From contig PNOF01000025.1 of the NCBI GenBank assembly GCA_013824645.1, forward strand, positions 1 through 32,274: DNA of 32,274 nucleotides, given 5' to 3'. The stretch is from Syntrophus sp. (in: bacteria) (GTDB lineage Bacteria; Desulfobacterota; Syntrophorhabdia; Syntrophorhabdales; Syntrophorhabdaceae). Within the stretch, counting starts at the first letter, position 1, and each line of letters opens with the position of its first letter. The translations under genes and the position numbers were made by a program. Below are positions 7,417-19,882 of the stretch, piece after piece. The notes under the pieces are model-generated. The model had not been told where the DNA came from, did no database searches, and was given only the letters and a program-made list of their open reading frames with translations.

Positions 7417-8601
7417 ATGGAAGATTTTTATCGAATTTCTCGATTACCACCCTATATCCTCGGTATTGTTAGAGAATTAACCATAGAGGCGAGGAGACGC
7501 GGCGAAGACATTATCGATCTTGCCATGGGAAACCCTGACCTGGCCACGCCTAAATATATTGTTTCAAAACTTGTGGAGGCTGCCCGAAACCCGAGGAACC
7601 ATCGTTATTCCGTAAGCCGTGGCATCCAGAAACTGAGAGCTGCCGTTGCTAACTGGTACAAAAGGAAATATGACGTTGATATAGATCCCGATGAGGAAGT
7701 AGTTGTTACCATGGGAGCAAAGGAAGGGATAGGCCACCTTGTGCTTGCTACGATCAGCCAGGGTGAAATAGTCTTTGTGCCCAACCCCGCATATCCCATA
7801 CACCCCTACTCGGTAGTGATAGCGGGTGGAGATTTAAGAACAATACCGCTTCTGCCTAAGGAAGAATTTTTTGATCGCTTGAATATTGCCACAAAGACCA
7901 CGTGGCCACAACCCCGCATGCTCATCATCAACTTCCCCAATAATCCCACCACGGAAGTGGTAGAAATCGGCTTTTTTGAAAAGATAGTGGAGTTTGCGAA
8001 GGAACACAACATGATGGTCGTCCATGATCTTGCTTACGCGGATCTTGTGTTTGACGGATACCGGGCGCCCAGTTTTCTCCAGGCGAAAGGCGCAAAAGAT
8101 GTGGGGGTGGAATTCTATTCCCTTTCAAAGAGTTACAGTATGGCCGGCTGGAGGGTCGGTTTTGCCGTGGGGAACAAGACGATGATCAACGCCCTTGCCA
8201 GAATCAAGAGCTACTTTGATTATGGCATGTTTCAGCCTGTCCAGATTGCATCCATCGTCGCACTCAACGAAGGAGACAAGGACGTCCTGGAGATTAATGA
8301 AATATACCGGAAGAGAAGAGACGCGCTCTGCGAAGGACTCAATAGAAGTGGATGGGCCGTGGAAAAGCCGAAGGGAACCATGTTTGTCTGGGCAAAGATT
8401 CCTGAAGAGTTCGCACCTATGGGTTCTGTTGAATTTTCAAAACTTATTCTGAAAGAAGCAAAGGTGGCAATATCGCCCGGTACGGGTTTCGGTGATTTTG
8501 GCGAGGGATACGTTCGTTTCGCCCTTATTGAAAATGAACACAGGATAAAACAGGCAGCGAAAGGCATTAAAAACTTCCTCCAAACGGTGAATAAATTATG
8601 A
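7417..8601 (+). CDS. alaC: Glutamate-pyruvate aminotransferase, AlaC-type
   Basis: A 394-residue class I PLP aminotransferase. NFPNNPT lies at 172-178, the pyridoxal-contacting D204 sits in VVHDLAY, and the Schiff-base lysine K238 sits in [15 protein letters not shown] (235-249). The start ([13 protein letters not shown]) and the [10 protein letters not shown] segment at 61-70 are characteristic of AlaC, which makes alanine from pyruvate and glutamate. It is co-transcribed with hom (4-bp overlap) and preceded by a sigma-54 promoter, suggesting nitrogen- or stress-linked control. The ATG has only a weak Shine-Dalgarno. A branched-chain or aspartate-family preference is possible given the hom neighbour. 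Confidence 0.87.
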   Translation: MEDFYRISRLPPYILGIVRELTIEARRRGEDIIDLAMGNPDLATPKYIVSKLVEAARNPRNHRYSVSRGIQKLRAAVANWYKRKYDVDIDPDEEVVVTMGAKEGIGHLVLATISQGEIVFVPNPAYPIHPYSVVIAGGDLRTIPLLPKEEFFDRLNIATKTTWPQPRMLIINFPNNPTTEVVEIGFFEKIVEFAKEHNMMVVHDLAYADLVFDGYRAPSFLQAKGAKDVGVEFYSLSKSYSMAGWRVGFAVGNKTMINALARIKSYFDYGMFQPVQIASIVALNEGDKDVLEINEIYRKRRDALCEGLNRSGWAVEKPKGTMFVWAKIPEEFAPMGSVEFSKLILKEAKVAISPGTGFGDFGEGYVRFALIENEHRIKQAAKGIKNFLQTVNKL

Positions 8602-9887
8602 TTGGCGTAGGCATTATAGGTCTTGGGACGGTAGGTTCGGGAACACTCAAAATTCTTACGGAAAGCCAAGCCCTCATAAAAGAAAGAACGGGTCTTGACA
8701 TAAAGGTTGTCAGGATCGCAGAGATAGACCCGAAAAAAACAAAGGGAAAAGGGATACCGGCGGGTATCCTTACAAAAAGTGCAGGGGAACTCATAGAAGA
8801 CAGGAATGTCCATATTGTTGCGGAGCTTATGGGTGGAACGGGCCTTGCCCGGGAATTTATCATGAGTGCTCTTGAGAAGGGGAAGTGGGTTGTTACGGCA
8901 AATAAAGCTCTTCTTGCAGAAAAAGGCGATGACATCTTCCGGATTGCCGAGAAGAGAGGCTGTGAAATCGGCTTCGAAGCCTCTGTCTGCGGCGGTATAC
9001 CCGTTATCCGGGCCATTCGTGATGGTCTTGTGGGGAATAGGATTACCTCTATGCTTGGTATTCTCAACGGCACAAGCAATTACATCCTTACCCGCATGAC
9101 CGATGAGGGAATATCCTTCGACGATGCACTCCGGGACGCCCAGAAGCTCGGTTTTGCCGAAAAGGACCCCACCTTCGATATTGAAGGGATAGACGCAGCA
9201 CACAAACTCTGTATTCTTGTGAGGCTGGCATTTTCTTACCCTATACAGATGAAGGATGTAATTACCGGCGGAATATCGAAAATCCAGCCCATCGATATCA
9301 GTTTTGCACGGGAGTTCGGGTATAAGATCAAGCTCCTCGGTGTGGCAAAGAACGTAAATGGGTCCGTTGAAGCCCGTGTTGAACCGGCGATGATTCCTGT
9401 TAGCCATCCCATGAGCAGTGTTAGCGGTGTCTTCAATGCCGTCTACGTAGTTGGTGACAGGGTCGGTCCCACTCTTTTTTACGGGAAAGGGGCAGGCAGC
9501 GAGCCCACGGGTAGTGCCGTGGTAAGCGATATTGTAGATATGGCCCTCAGGATGGAAACAAAAAACCATCGTATAAGGGGACCTGTTTATCGTGTTGGAA
9601 AAAGGGCCAAAAGCGCCAAAGAAGCACTTGTTCCTTATTATATGCGGTTTACTGCCCAGGACAGGCCAGGGGTCCTTTCCAAGGTTTCCGGCATTCTCGG
9701 GGATTACAAGATAAGTATATCTGCGGTAAACCAGAGAGAACGAAAAGAGAGCGGGTATGTGCCTATCGTTATACTCACCCATGAAGCCGGCGAGAAAAAC
9801 CTGAAAAAGGCAAAAGAGGAGATTGATAAACTGCCCTTCATTAAGGGTGAAAGTGTTCATATAAGGATTGAAGAGGGAAACCTATAG
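8598..9887 (+). CDS. hom: Homoserine dehydrogenase
   Basis: A 429-residue NAD(P)-dependent enzyme reducing aspartate semialdehyde to homoserine, the branch point to threonine and methionine. The Rossmann motif GLGTVGSG lies at 8-15, the substrate-domain [11 protein letters not shown] near 153-163, and the catalytic-lysine region IDAAHKL near 199-205. An ACT domain occupies about 350-425 (starting [15 protein letters not shown]), so feedback inhibition, probably by threonine, is expected. The gene overlaps alaC by 4 bp (ATGA). Length and domain order are those of the monofunctional enzyme. Confidence 0.96.
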   Translation: MIGVGIIGLGTVGSGTLKILTESQALIKERTGLDIKVVRIAEIDPKKTKGKGIPAGILTKSAGELIEDRNVHIVAELMGGTGLAREFIMSALEKGKWVVTANKALLAEKGDDIFRIAEKRGCEIGFEASVCGGIPVIRAIRDGLVGNRITSMLGILNGTSNYILTRMTDEGISFDDALRDAQKLGFAEKDPTFDIEGIDAAHKLCILVRLAFSYPIQMKDVITGGISKIQPIDISFAREFGYKIKLLGVAKNVNGSVEARVEPAMIPVSHPMSSVSGVFNAVYVVGDRVGPTLFYGKGAGSEPTGSAVVSDIVDMALRMETKNHRIRGPVYRVGKRAKSAKEALVPYYMRFTAQDRPGVLSKVSGILGDYKISISAVNQRERKESGYVPIVILTHEAGEKNLKKAKEEIDKLPFIKGESVHIRIEEGNL

Positions 9888-9955
9888 AGCGGCCGTCCGG
9901 TGTACGGCAAGAAAGACGGTAATCCTGTCCGGCGAGCTATAGAACGGCAAGGGGT

Positions 9956-9982
9956 TTGACGTCAGCATACGGTATGTATATT
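9956..9982 (+). promoter_or_regulatory. Candidate sigma-70 promoter for the apgM operon
   Basis: TTGACG (9956-9961) and TATATT (9977-9982) are separated by 15 nt, slightly short of optimal. This lies in the 115-nt gap between hom and apgM. The gap also contains an imperfect direct repeat of GTCCGG...ACGGCAAG (about 9896-9912 and 9928-9952). Confidence 0.4.
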
Positions 9983-10002
9983 ACACATGAGGGTTTTCTA
10001 AG

Positions 10003-13632
<3,630 letters not shown>

Positions 13633-13636
<4 letters not shown>

Positions 13637-14601
13637 GTTTTCTCATTAGAGGAAAGGATGTGTTGAAAAAGGAAGCAGAGGCAATCCTCCATGTTATGGA
13701 GCACCTGAATAATGACTTCGACGGGGCCATCGATATCATCGATAGCTGTACGGGGAGGGTGGTTTTAACCGGCATGGGCAAGTCAGGACTGATCTGTAAA
13801 AAGATCGCCTCCACCTTTTCAAGTACGGGAACGCCGGCAATATTCCTTCATCCCGCAGATTCTCTTCATGGCGATCTCGGTATTATTCAGAAGGGAGACG
13901 TGCTTATCATTGTGAGCAATAGCGGCGAAACAGAGGAGATTATCAAGATACTCCCCTGGATCAAGAGGATGGATATCCCGTCAGTTGTTATTACCAGGGT
14001 TATTGATTCAACGATTGCAACCCAGGGGGATGTTGTGCTCATGGTAGATGTCGATGAAGCCTGTTCCTATAACGTTGTACCAACGTCAAGTACCACGGCC
14101 GCCCTTGCCTTAGGTGACGCCCTTGCCATTTCTCTCATGGAAAAGAGGGCTTTTAAGATCGAAGATTTTGCTTCACTGCACCCCGGCGGGACCCTGGGAA
14201 GAAAATTGCTTTTAAAAGTGGCAGATCTGATGCATATTGGCAGCGCTATGCCGAAAGTCTATGCAGATGTTTCCATGAAAGACGCAATACTGGAAATGAC
14301 CTCGAAAAGACTCGGCCTTGTGGGTGTATACAGCAGGGGCGAAGAACTCCTGGGCGCAATAACGGATGGTGATTTGAGGAGGGCTATCGAGAAGTATGAC
14401 AGGGCGCTCTTCGATAAAAAGGCTTCCGATATTATGACCGCCAACCCCAAACACATTCGGAAAGATGCCCTGGCGGCTTACGCACTGAAAAAAATGGAGG
14501 ATTTTTCCATAACGTCACTCTTTGTGGTTGATAACGAGGAAGACAGGCGCCCCGTTGGTATTATCCATATCCACGACCTCCTGAGGGCCAAAGTAGCATG
14601 A
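13633..14601 (+). CDS. kdsD: Arabinose-5-phosphate isomerase KdsD/KpsF
   Basis: A 322-residue isomerase converting ribulose-5-phosphate to arabinose-5-phosphate, the substrate of KdsA. An N-terminal SIS sugar-phosphate domain shows GMGKSGLICKKIASTFSSTG at about 49-68, HPADSLHGDLG near 75-85 and the SNSGET loop near 95-100. LHPGGTLGRKLL near 182-193 links to two CBS domains (about 205-320) that usually sense nucleotides. It overlaps kdsA by 4 bp. The phosphatase gene kdsC, often next in this order, is absent here. Confidence 0.95.
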
Positions 14602-14619
14602 AGCAGAAACGCTAATATG

Positions 14620-14634
14620 AACCGGTTACCGGTT
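14620..14634. promoter_or_regulatory. Short palindrome ahead of lptC/A
   Basis: AACCGG and CCGGTT are exact inverted 6-bp arms around TTA, ending 10 nt before the lptC start codon. It could be a small operator or a hairpin affecting translation initiation. It occupies most of the 43-bp kdsD-lptC gap. Confidence 0.3.
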
Positions 14635-14644
14635 ATGAGGATAG

Positions 14645-15556
14645 ATGGGAAACAGAAAGATCATTATCTACATTTCTTTGGGGTTTATCATATCAAGCCT
14701 TGTGCTTGTGCTTTATTTCTTTATACGAAAGCCTGAAAAGATTATCCACCCTATTGTCGAGGAAGGAAAGAAGGTCATTGTTTTTAAGGACGTGAAGTAC
14801 TCCGGGGAGAAAAAAGGGGTAGTGGACTGGGCAATGCAAGCAAAGATTGCACGGAAATACCTCGACAAGCCCATCGTTGAACTTGAAGATCTCACGGGGC
14901 AGTACAAACCGAAAGATGGTGTTGTTGTTGCTTTCAAGGGGACCAAGGGCTTCATGGATACCGACAAGGAGAATGGCAGTGTTGAAAATGTTGATGTTTT
15001 GTATAAAGAGGAATATCGGCTCAAGAGCGCTTACATGAATTTTGATTTTAAAAGTGGCATTACTATGACCCACGCGCCCATTGATATTACGGGTACCAAA
15101 TTGACAATGAAAGGCGTTGGGCTCACGGCAAATACCCGCGAAGAAACCATAAGGGTGGAAAGGGATGTTTCGGGATTGATAACGACGAAGAAAGCAAGTT
15201 ACCGCTTCGAAACAAGAACGTTGACCCACTCTTTTAAGAAGAGTCTCTATATACTTGATGGCAAGGTGGTCTTCAAGGGTGAAGACATAAACCTTACCTG
15301 TGAGAAACTCCTCATTTACACGTTGGACCAGGACCTGGAAAAAGTTGAGGCATATGGTAAAGTGAGGGTCATTTCAAGGGGCACTATTGCGAAAAGCGAA
15401 AAGGCAGTATATCATTTTAAGGAAGGAAAGATCGTTTTTACCAATTCTCCCAAAGTTCTTAAGGAGGGCGTGGAAATGAAAGGCGAATCTATTGTATATA
15501 CTACCGGTGACGGGAAGATATCGGTCAACAGACCGAAGATAAGGTTGGAAAAATGA
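14645..15556 (+). CDS. lptC: LptC-LptA fusion, periplasmic LPS transport protein
   Basis: A 303-residue protein, much longer than a usual LptC (about 190). A short N-terminal transmembrane anchor (residues 6-27) is followed by an LptC-like beta domain (about 40-180, with the typical W-x-L-x-A pattern as DWAMQAKIAR and the ITGTKLTMKGVGLTAN stretch). From about 195 to 300 the sequence changes to an LptA/OstA-like pattern: LDGKVVFKGEDINLTCEKL, a GKVRV strand, KAVYHFKEG and EMKGESIVY. The C-terminal half has no signal peptide of its own. LptB follows with a 4-bp overlap. I infer a membrane-anchored bridge carrying LPS from the LptBFG extractor towards LptD; the two-domain reading is by eye. Confidence 0.8.
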   Translation: MGNRKIIIYISLGFIISSLVLVLYFFIRKPEKIIHPIVEEGKKVIVFKDVKYSGEKKGVVDWAMQAKIARKYLDKPIVELEDLTGQYKPKDGVVVAFKGTKGFMDTDKENGSVENVDVLYKEEYRLKSAYMNFDFKSGITMTHAPIDITGTKLTMKGVGLTANTREETIRVERDVSGLITTKKASYRFETRTLTHSFKKSLYILDGKVVFKGEDINLTCEKLLIYTLDQDLEKVEAYGKVRVISRGTIAKSEKAVYHFKEGKIVFTNSPKVLKEGVEMKGESIVYTTGDGKISVNRPKIRLEK

Positions 15557-16299
15557 CGTCGCAGACAACAACGCTATCAGCGCAGGGCATATCGAAGGCA
15601 TATAATTCACGAAAAGTTGTCGATGATGTGACTATTCACATTAACAAAGGGGAAATAGTGGGGCTCTTCGGGCCGAATGGCGCCGGCAAGACGACGACAT
15701 TCTACATGGTCATCGGTTTTATCAAGCCCAATGGCGGCAGGATTTTACTCAACAGTGAAGATATTACGGACTTACCCATGTTCATGAGGGCAAGAAAGGG
15801 CATTACATACCTGCCTCAGGAGCCGTCGGTTTTTAAAAAGATGAGCGTCGAAGACAATCTCAAATCTATACTTGAATTTCTTGATGTTGACAGAGATCTG
15901 ATCAACCACAGGATTATAGAGCTTCTTGAGTCCTTTAAGCTGGAACACCTGGCAAAAAACAACGCAGAGTCACTCTCCGGTGGAGAGCGCAGACGGCTCG
16001 AAATTGCCCGAGCGCTTATGACATCGCCCCAGTTTATGCTTCTGGACGAGCCATTTTCCGGCATTGACCCCCTTTCCGTATCGGACCTGAAAAAGATCAT
16101 CGATGGTTTGAAGAAAAGAGGTATCGGCATATTGCTTTCCGATCATAATGTGCGGGAATCTTTGCCTATATGTGACAGGGCCTATGTTGTGAACAACGGC
16201 AAGGTGCTCCTCGAGGGGACCCCCGAAGCTGTTGCCCAAAACAAGATCGTTCGGGAAGTTTATTTAGGAGAGGAATTCTATATCGATGTTGGAGCTTAA
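15553..16299 (+). CDS. lptB: LPS export ABC transporter ATPase LptB
   Basis: A 248-residue cytoplasmic ATPase powering LPS extraction from the inner membrane with LptF and LptG, which are not in the window. Walker A is GPNGAGKTTT at about 39-48, the Q-loop region is LPQEPSVFKKMSVEDN near 91-106, the signature is LSGGERRRLEIARAL near 139-153, Walker B with catalytic glutamate is FMLLDEPF near 159-166, and the switch histidine is in SDHNVRE near 195. The start overlaps lptC/A by 4 bp and the stop overlaps rpoN by 14 bp, the classic lpt-rpoN arrangement of proteobacteria. Confidence 0.97.
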   Translation: MTSQTTTLSAQGISKAYNSRKVVDDVTIHINKGEIVGLFGPNGAGKTTTFYMVIGFIKPNGGRILLNSEDITDLPMFMRARKGITYLPQEPSVFKKMSVEDNLKSILEFLDVDRDLINHRIIELLESFKLEHLAKNNAESLSGGERRRLEIARALMTSPQFMLLDEPFSGIDPLSVSDLKKIIDGLKKRGIGILLSDHNVRESLPICDRAYVVNNGKVLLEGTPEAVAQNKIVREVYLGEEFYIDVGA

Positions 16300-17671
16300 A
16301 CAAACCCAGAAATTATTGCCCGTTCTGACCCAGCAGCTTCAGCAGGCCATCAAGCTGCTCCAGTTATCAACAATGGAACTTGCTGAAGCGATTGAAGAGG
16401 AGCTGAAAGAGAACCCCGTCCTGGAGGTTACCGAAGAGGTTTCTGAAGATACCGCGCAGACAGCGGCAGCGGAACAGAAGGAGGCAGACGAGAAACAGGA
16501 TGTTGAAGAATGGCTTGAGAGGTTCTCTCCTTCCGAAGAGTATACACCGCGGGGCGACCAGGAGCTTCCTGACTACGAAAACATGGTCCGCAAAACCTAT
16601 AACCTTCGCGATCATATCAGGTGGCAAATGGGCCTTTCCGATTTTGATTCCCAGGAAAGACTTGTTGCGGAATGGATAATAGAAAATATTGACGACAACG
16701 GGTATCTGGTTTGTTCCCTTGACGAGATCTCTAAAGATTCCGGCTTTTCCGTCGAATCCCTGGAAAGTGTTCTCAAAAAGGTTCAAAAGCTTGATCCTTC
16801 CGGAATAGGAGCGCGAGACCTCAGAGAGTGTATTCTTCTTCAATATGAAGCCCTTGGCGAGAAAGATGAGGCCTTTGAAGAGATCATCTCTTCCTGTTTT
16901 AACCACTTCGAGAACAATAATCTCAAGGCAATTGTGAAGGCAACGGGGTACTCCCTGGAGAAGGTGAAAGAAGTTTTTGGAAAATTTAGAACTTTTGACC
17001 CGAAACCGGGAAGAAATTTCGGGGATGAATACACGCCTTACATCGTGCCCGATGTTTATGTAGTAAAGACAGAAGAAGGGTTTGAAGTTTTCTTAAATGA
17101 CGACGATCTTCCCGAACTGAGGCTCAGCAGGTATTATATCGGGCTCTATGCGGATAAGAAGGTGAATGGAGATACCCGGAAGTACATCAAAAACAAAGTG
17201 AAACAGGCCGAGTGGTTTATCAAAAGCATCCAGCAGAGGCAGAGGACATTGTATCTGGTCGCGAAAAGCATCGTAAAGTTTCAGGACGAGTTTCTCGAAA
17301 AAGGGTTGCGCTCCCTGAAGCCGCTCATCCTGAAGGATGTAGCCCAGGATATTGGTGTCCACGAGTCAACGGTGAGCCGTATAACAACGAGTAAATACAT
17401 GAGCACGCCCCACGGCCTCTATGAATTGAAATTCTTTTTTCCCACGAGTATCGGTAAAAACAACGGAGAGGAGTTCTCAACAAATGTTGTCATGGATTTT
17501 ATTTTGGAAATGGTTAAAAAAGAGGACAAAAAAAGCCCCCTTACCGATGATGAAATAGCGGTATTGCTCAAGGAAAGGCACGATATCCGAATTGCACGAA
17601 GAACAGTCGCAAAGTACAGAGACATACTCAACATACGTTCCTCCCGGGAACGTGCAGCTTTTGACTCCTGA
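16286..17671 (+). CDS. rpoN: RNA polymerase sigma-54 factor
   Basis: A 461-residue sigma factor recognising -24/-12 promoters and requiring AAA+ activators. Region I (1-50) is glutamine-rich (QTQKLLPVLTQQLQQAIKLL), an acidic linker spans about 55-95, the core-binding region follows, the helix-turn-helix HESTVSRITTSKY lies near 364-376, and the RpoN box ARRTVAKYRD is at 437-446. All parts are intact. It overlaps lptB by 14 bp. A matching promoter lies in this window before alaC. No sigma-54 element was seen directly upstream of rpoN or hpf. Confidence 0.98.
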   Translation: MLELKQTQKLLPVLTQQLQQAIKLLQLSTMELAEAIEEELKENPVLEVTEEVSEDTAQTAAAEQKEADEKQDVEEWLERFSPSEEYTPRGDQELPDYENMVRKTYNLRDHIRWQMGLSDFDSQERLVAEWIIENIDDNGYLVCSLDEISKDSGFSVESLESVLKKVQKLDPSGIGARDLRECILLQYEALGEKDEAFEEIISSCFNHFENNNLKAIVKATGYSLEKVKEVFGKFRTFDPKPGRNFGDEYTPYIVPDVYVVKTEEGFEVFLNDDDLPELRLSRYYIGLYADKKVNGDTRKYIKNKVKQAEWFIKSIQQRQRTLYLVAKSIVKFQDEFLEKGLRSLKPLILKDVAQDIGVHESTVSRITTSKYMSTPHGLYELKFFFPTSIGKNNGEEFSTNVVMDFILEMVKKEDKKSPLTDDEIAVLLKERHDIRIARRTVAKYRDILNIRSSRERAAFDS

Positions 17672-17761
17672 GAAACGGTCGGCAACCCCAAGGAATTGAA
17701 ATTATTAATATCCCGTTGTTGCCCCGGACCTCACTTTAACGGCCTGATTAGCTTAATACTT

Positions 17762-17803
17762 TCAATCAATTGGATTGACACAATGGAGTATATCTGTTAT
17801 TTT
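17762..17803 (+). promoter_or_regulatory. Strong sigma-70 promoter with overlapping operator for hpf-ptsN
   Basis: TTGACA (17775-17780), a 17-nt spacer and TATTTT (17798-17803) preceded by TGT (extended -10). The inverted repeat TCAATC/GATTGA (17762-17767 and 17773-17778, 5-nt gap) overlaps the -35 box and could be a repressor site. The predicted start is near 17810. The rest of the 182-bp rpoN-hpf gap shows no coding signal. Confidence 0.72.
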
Positions 17804-17809
17804 TATAAG

Positions 17810-17832
17810 AAGGTTGGTAGTCTGCCAACCTT
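17810..17832 (+). promoter_or_regulatory. Hairpin at the predicted 5' end of the hpf mRNA
   Basis: AAGGTTGG and CCAACCTT pair exactly, extended by a G-U and an A-U pair around a 3-nt loop. The stem begins at or next to the predicted transcription start. No run of T follows, so it is a poor intrinsic terminator; the Shine-Dalgarno AGGGGAGG (17842-17849) and the ATG at 17854 come shortly after. Confidence 0.6.
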
Positions 17833-17853
17833 ATCTTTATTAGGGGAGGCCAT

Positions 17854-18378
17854 ATGGAGATCAAGATAAGCTTCAGGCATGTCGACGCGGATGAGGGTGT
17901 AAAGAATTACATAGAGGAAAAGATGACGAGGCTCCAGAAGTATGTTGAGACACCCCTTGATGTACATGTAGCTGTTTCACTCGAAAGAAAATACAGACAC
18001 AGGGTTGATGTTATGTTCACTATTAATGGTGTTGTTATTAATGCCCACGAGGTAATGGATGACCCACGGGCAGCCGTTGACATGATTCTCGATAAACTTG
18101 AAAGAAGGCTTACAAAATATAGAGAAAAGCTGAAAAAATACAGAGAAGTAAAGATAAAACGTGCCGCAACAACAGGAGAACAAGAGGAATCCGGCATTAT
18201 TATAGCAAAAACAATGGATGCCAAACCAATGGATCCCGAAGAGGCGGTTATGCAGCTTCGTGCCTCAGGGGATAACTTTATGGTATTTCGCGAAAGAGAA
18301 AGGGACAATGTCTGTATTGTCTATAAAAGGAAAGACGGAAAATACAGCCTCATAGAGACAATGGGAAAAAAACCGTGA
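17854..18378 (+). CDS. hpf: Ribosome hibernation promoting factor, long form
   Basis: A 174-residue ribosome-binding protein that inactivates ribosomes in stationary phase. The N-terminal S30AE/YfiA domain covers about 1-100 (MEIKISFRHVDADEGVKNYI onward; VHVAVSLERKYRHRVDVMF). A basic linker (KLKKYREVKIKRA) leads to the C-terminal domain at about 115-172 (MDPEEAVMQLRASGDNFMVF), which in long HPFs dimerises 70S ribosomes directly. It has its own promoter and an excellent Shine-Dalgarno. It overlaps ptsN by 4 bp (GTGA), an association seen in many proteobacteria downstream of rpoN. Confidence 0.95.
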   Translation: MEIKISFRHVDADEGVKNYIEEKMTRLQKYVETPLDVHVAVSLERKYRHRVDVMFTINGVVINAHEVMDDPRAAVDMILDKLERRLTKYREKLKKYREVKIKRAATTGEQEESGIIIAKTMDAKPMDPEEAVMQLRASGDNFMVFRERERDNVCIVYKRKDGKYSLIETMGKKP

Positions 18379-18839
18379 AGCTTGCGGATATACTAAAGGA
18401 GTCCTGTGTAGTTGCCGATATCAAAGGAAAGACTAAAAAAGAGATCCTTCTTGAACTTGTAGAACCTCTGAAAAAAGCAAACCTGATTGACAATGCTGCT
18501 TCTGTTGTAAAAATTATCATGGAACGGGAAAAGCTGGGCAGTACCGGTATCGGCGATGGTGTAGCAATTCCTCACGGGAAGATGAAAAACATTGATACTA
18601 TCCTCTGTGCGGTGGGCAGATCAAAAGAGGGTGTTGACTTCGATGCAGTGGACAGGCAAATGGTCCACATTTTTTTTCTTGTCCTTGCCCCTGAAGATTC
18701 AGCCAGTTTGCACCTCAAGGTTTTGTCACGGATTTCAAAAATATTGAGGGACCCGTCATTCAGAAAAACGATACTGAAGTTGACGAATGCACACGAAATA
18801 TATGCAAATGTTATTGAAGCAGACGATAAACTGTCGTAA
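18375..18839 (+). CDS. ptsN: Nitrogen-PTS EIIA component PtsN
   Basis: A 154-residue EIIA of the fructose/nitrogen type, a phosphoryl acceptor used for regulation rather than sugar uptake. The phosphorylation site is H67 in GDGVAIPHGK (61-69 region). The N-terminal LADILKES and C-terminal segment match PtsN. A GTG start is chosen because it overlaps the hpf stop in the pattern seen elsewhere in this operon. The phosphate donor is probably the EI-HPr pair encoded 2.3 kb downstream. A 104-bp gap without recognisable signal separates it from hprK. Confidence 0.94.
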   Translation: MKLADILKESCVVADIKGKTKKEILLELVEPLKKANLIDNAASVVKIIMEREKLGSTGIGDGVAIPHGKMKNIDTILCAVGRSKEGVDFDAVDRQMVHIFFLVLAPEDSASLHLKVLSRISKILRDPSFRKTILKLTNAHEIYANVIEADDKLS

Positions 18840-18943
18840 TGGTTCTTACGATAAGGCACGGTTAAAAAATCGAGGGATGTAAGGTATTTATCAGGGTTTG
18901 CGCTCGCCGGGACTTCAGAGACGCGGATCCGGAAAAAAGGTAG

Positions 18944-19882
18944 ATGAAGGGAATAACAGTACAAGAACTCAAGGATGACACCCTGTACGGATTGGAATTA
19001 GAGGTTATTTCCGGAACCAGGGGGCTTGCCAGAACAATATATAATCCCAGAATTCAGAAGCTGGGACTTGTCATCACCGGACACATGGTCTACCTTCACC
19101 CTCAACGGTTGCAGGTGCTTGGTAATATTGAAATATCCTACCTGAGATCACTACCCGAAACAGAGAGCAAAAAAATCATACAAGACCTCTGCAAAAACAA
19201 TGTTGTATGTTTCATCGTGACGCGGAACCTCAAGATACCGGAATATTTTCTTATAGCTGCTGAGGAAAAAGGTATCCCCCTGCTCAGGACGACGCTGGTC
19301 ACCTCTGTGTTTATCGACAGGATCACGAATCTTCTGGAAGAGAGGCTTGCCCCTTCTACCAATGTGCATGGGGTTCTCATGGATATCCTCGGTGTGGGGG
19401 TCCTCATTATGGGCCGTCCCGGCATAGGTAAGAGCGAGAATGCCCTCGAATTGATTATGAGGGGCCACCGGCTTGTTGTTGATGACGCCGTGTATGTGAA
19501 GAAAATAGGGGCCATAGACATATACGGAGAAGCGCCGGAGATGATCAGGAGCCTCCTTGAAATCCGCGGTATCGGTATTGTGGACATTCGCCATCTTTAC
19601 GGGGTATCCGCTGTTATCGATAAGAAAAAGCTCGACCTCGTTATTGAGCTTTATGATTGGGATGATACTGTTGCATGTGAGAGAATAGGGCTCAAAGAGG
19701 ACCAATACAAGATTCTCGGTGTGGATCTGCCCTTTGTAAAAATCCCAATCAGTTCAGGAAAAAATGTCTCGGCAATAATTGAGCTTGCGTGCAGAAATCA
19801 CATTCTGCGGAGACAGGGTATAAACACGGCAGTAGAGCTTGAAAAGAGGATGCTCAAGTCTATGGAAGGCGGTAAAGAATAA
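18944..19882 (+). CDS. hprK: HPr kinase/phosphorylase
   Basis: A 312-residue bifunctional enzyme that phosphorylates and dephosphorylates HPr on serine. An N-terminal domain (1-130) is followed by the catalytic domain with the conserved histidine H142 in VHGVLMD, the P-loop GRPGIGKS at 157-164, the acid-rich HRLVVDDAV at 175-183 and the family signature LEIRGIGIVDIRHLYG at 205-220. All needed residues are present. Its substrate is probably the HPr at 21156, which has the matching serine. rapZ follows immediately with no gap. Confidence 0.96.
   Translation: MKGITVQELKDDTLYGLELEVISGTRGLARTIYNPRIQKLGLVITGHMVYLHPQRLQVLGNIEISYLRSLPETESKKIIQDLCKNNVVCFIVTRNLKIPEYFLIAAEEKGIPLLRTTLVTSVFIDRITNLLEERLAPSTNVHGVLMDILGVGVLIMGRPGIGKSENALELIMRGHRLVVDDAVYVKKIGAIDIYGEAPEMIRSLLEIRGIGIVDIRHLYGVSAVIDKKKLDLVIELYDWDDTVACERIGLKEDQYKILGVDLPFVKIPISSGKNVSAIIELACRNHILRRQGINTAVELEKRMLKSMEGGKE

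Noticed and set aside
8232-9860. A 542-codon open frame on the minus strand opposite alaC and hom
   Set aside because: It lies fully antisense to two genes with complete family motifs, shows no recognisable domain and has no ribosome-binding site; it results from codon bias of the coding strand.
9893-9909. Terminator after hom (GCCGT/ACGGC hairpin)
   Set aside because: Only five base pairs and no T-run follow.
17810-17832. Rho-independent terminator after rpoN
   Set aside because: The hairpin is strong but lacks a following T-run and lies downstream of a good promoter and just before a Shine-Dalgarno, so a 5'-leader structure fits better.
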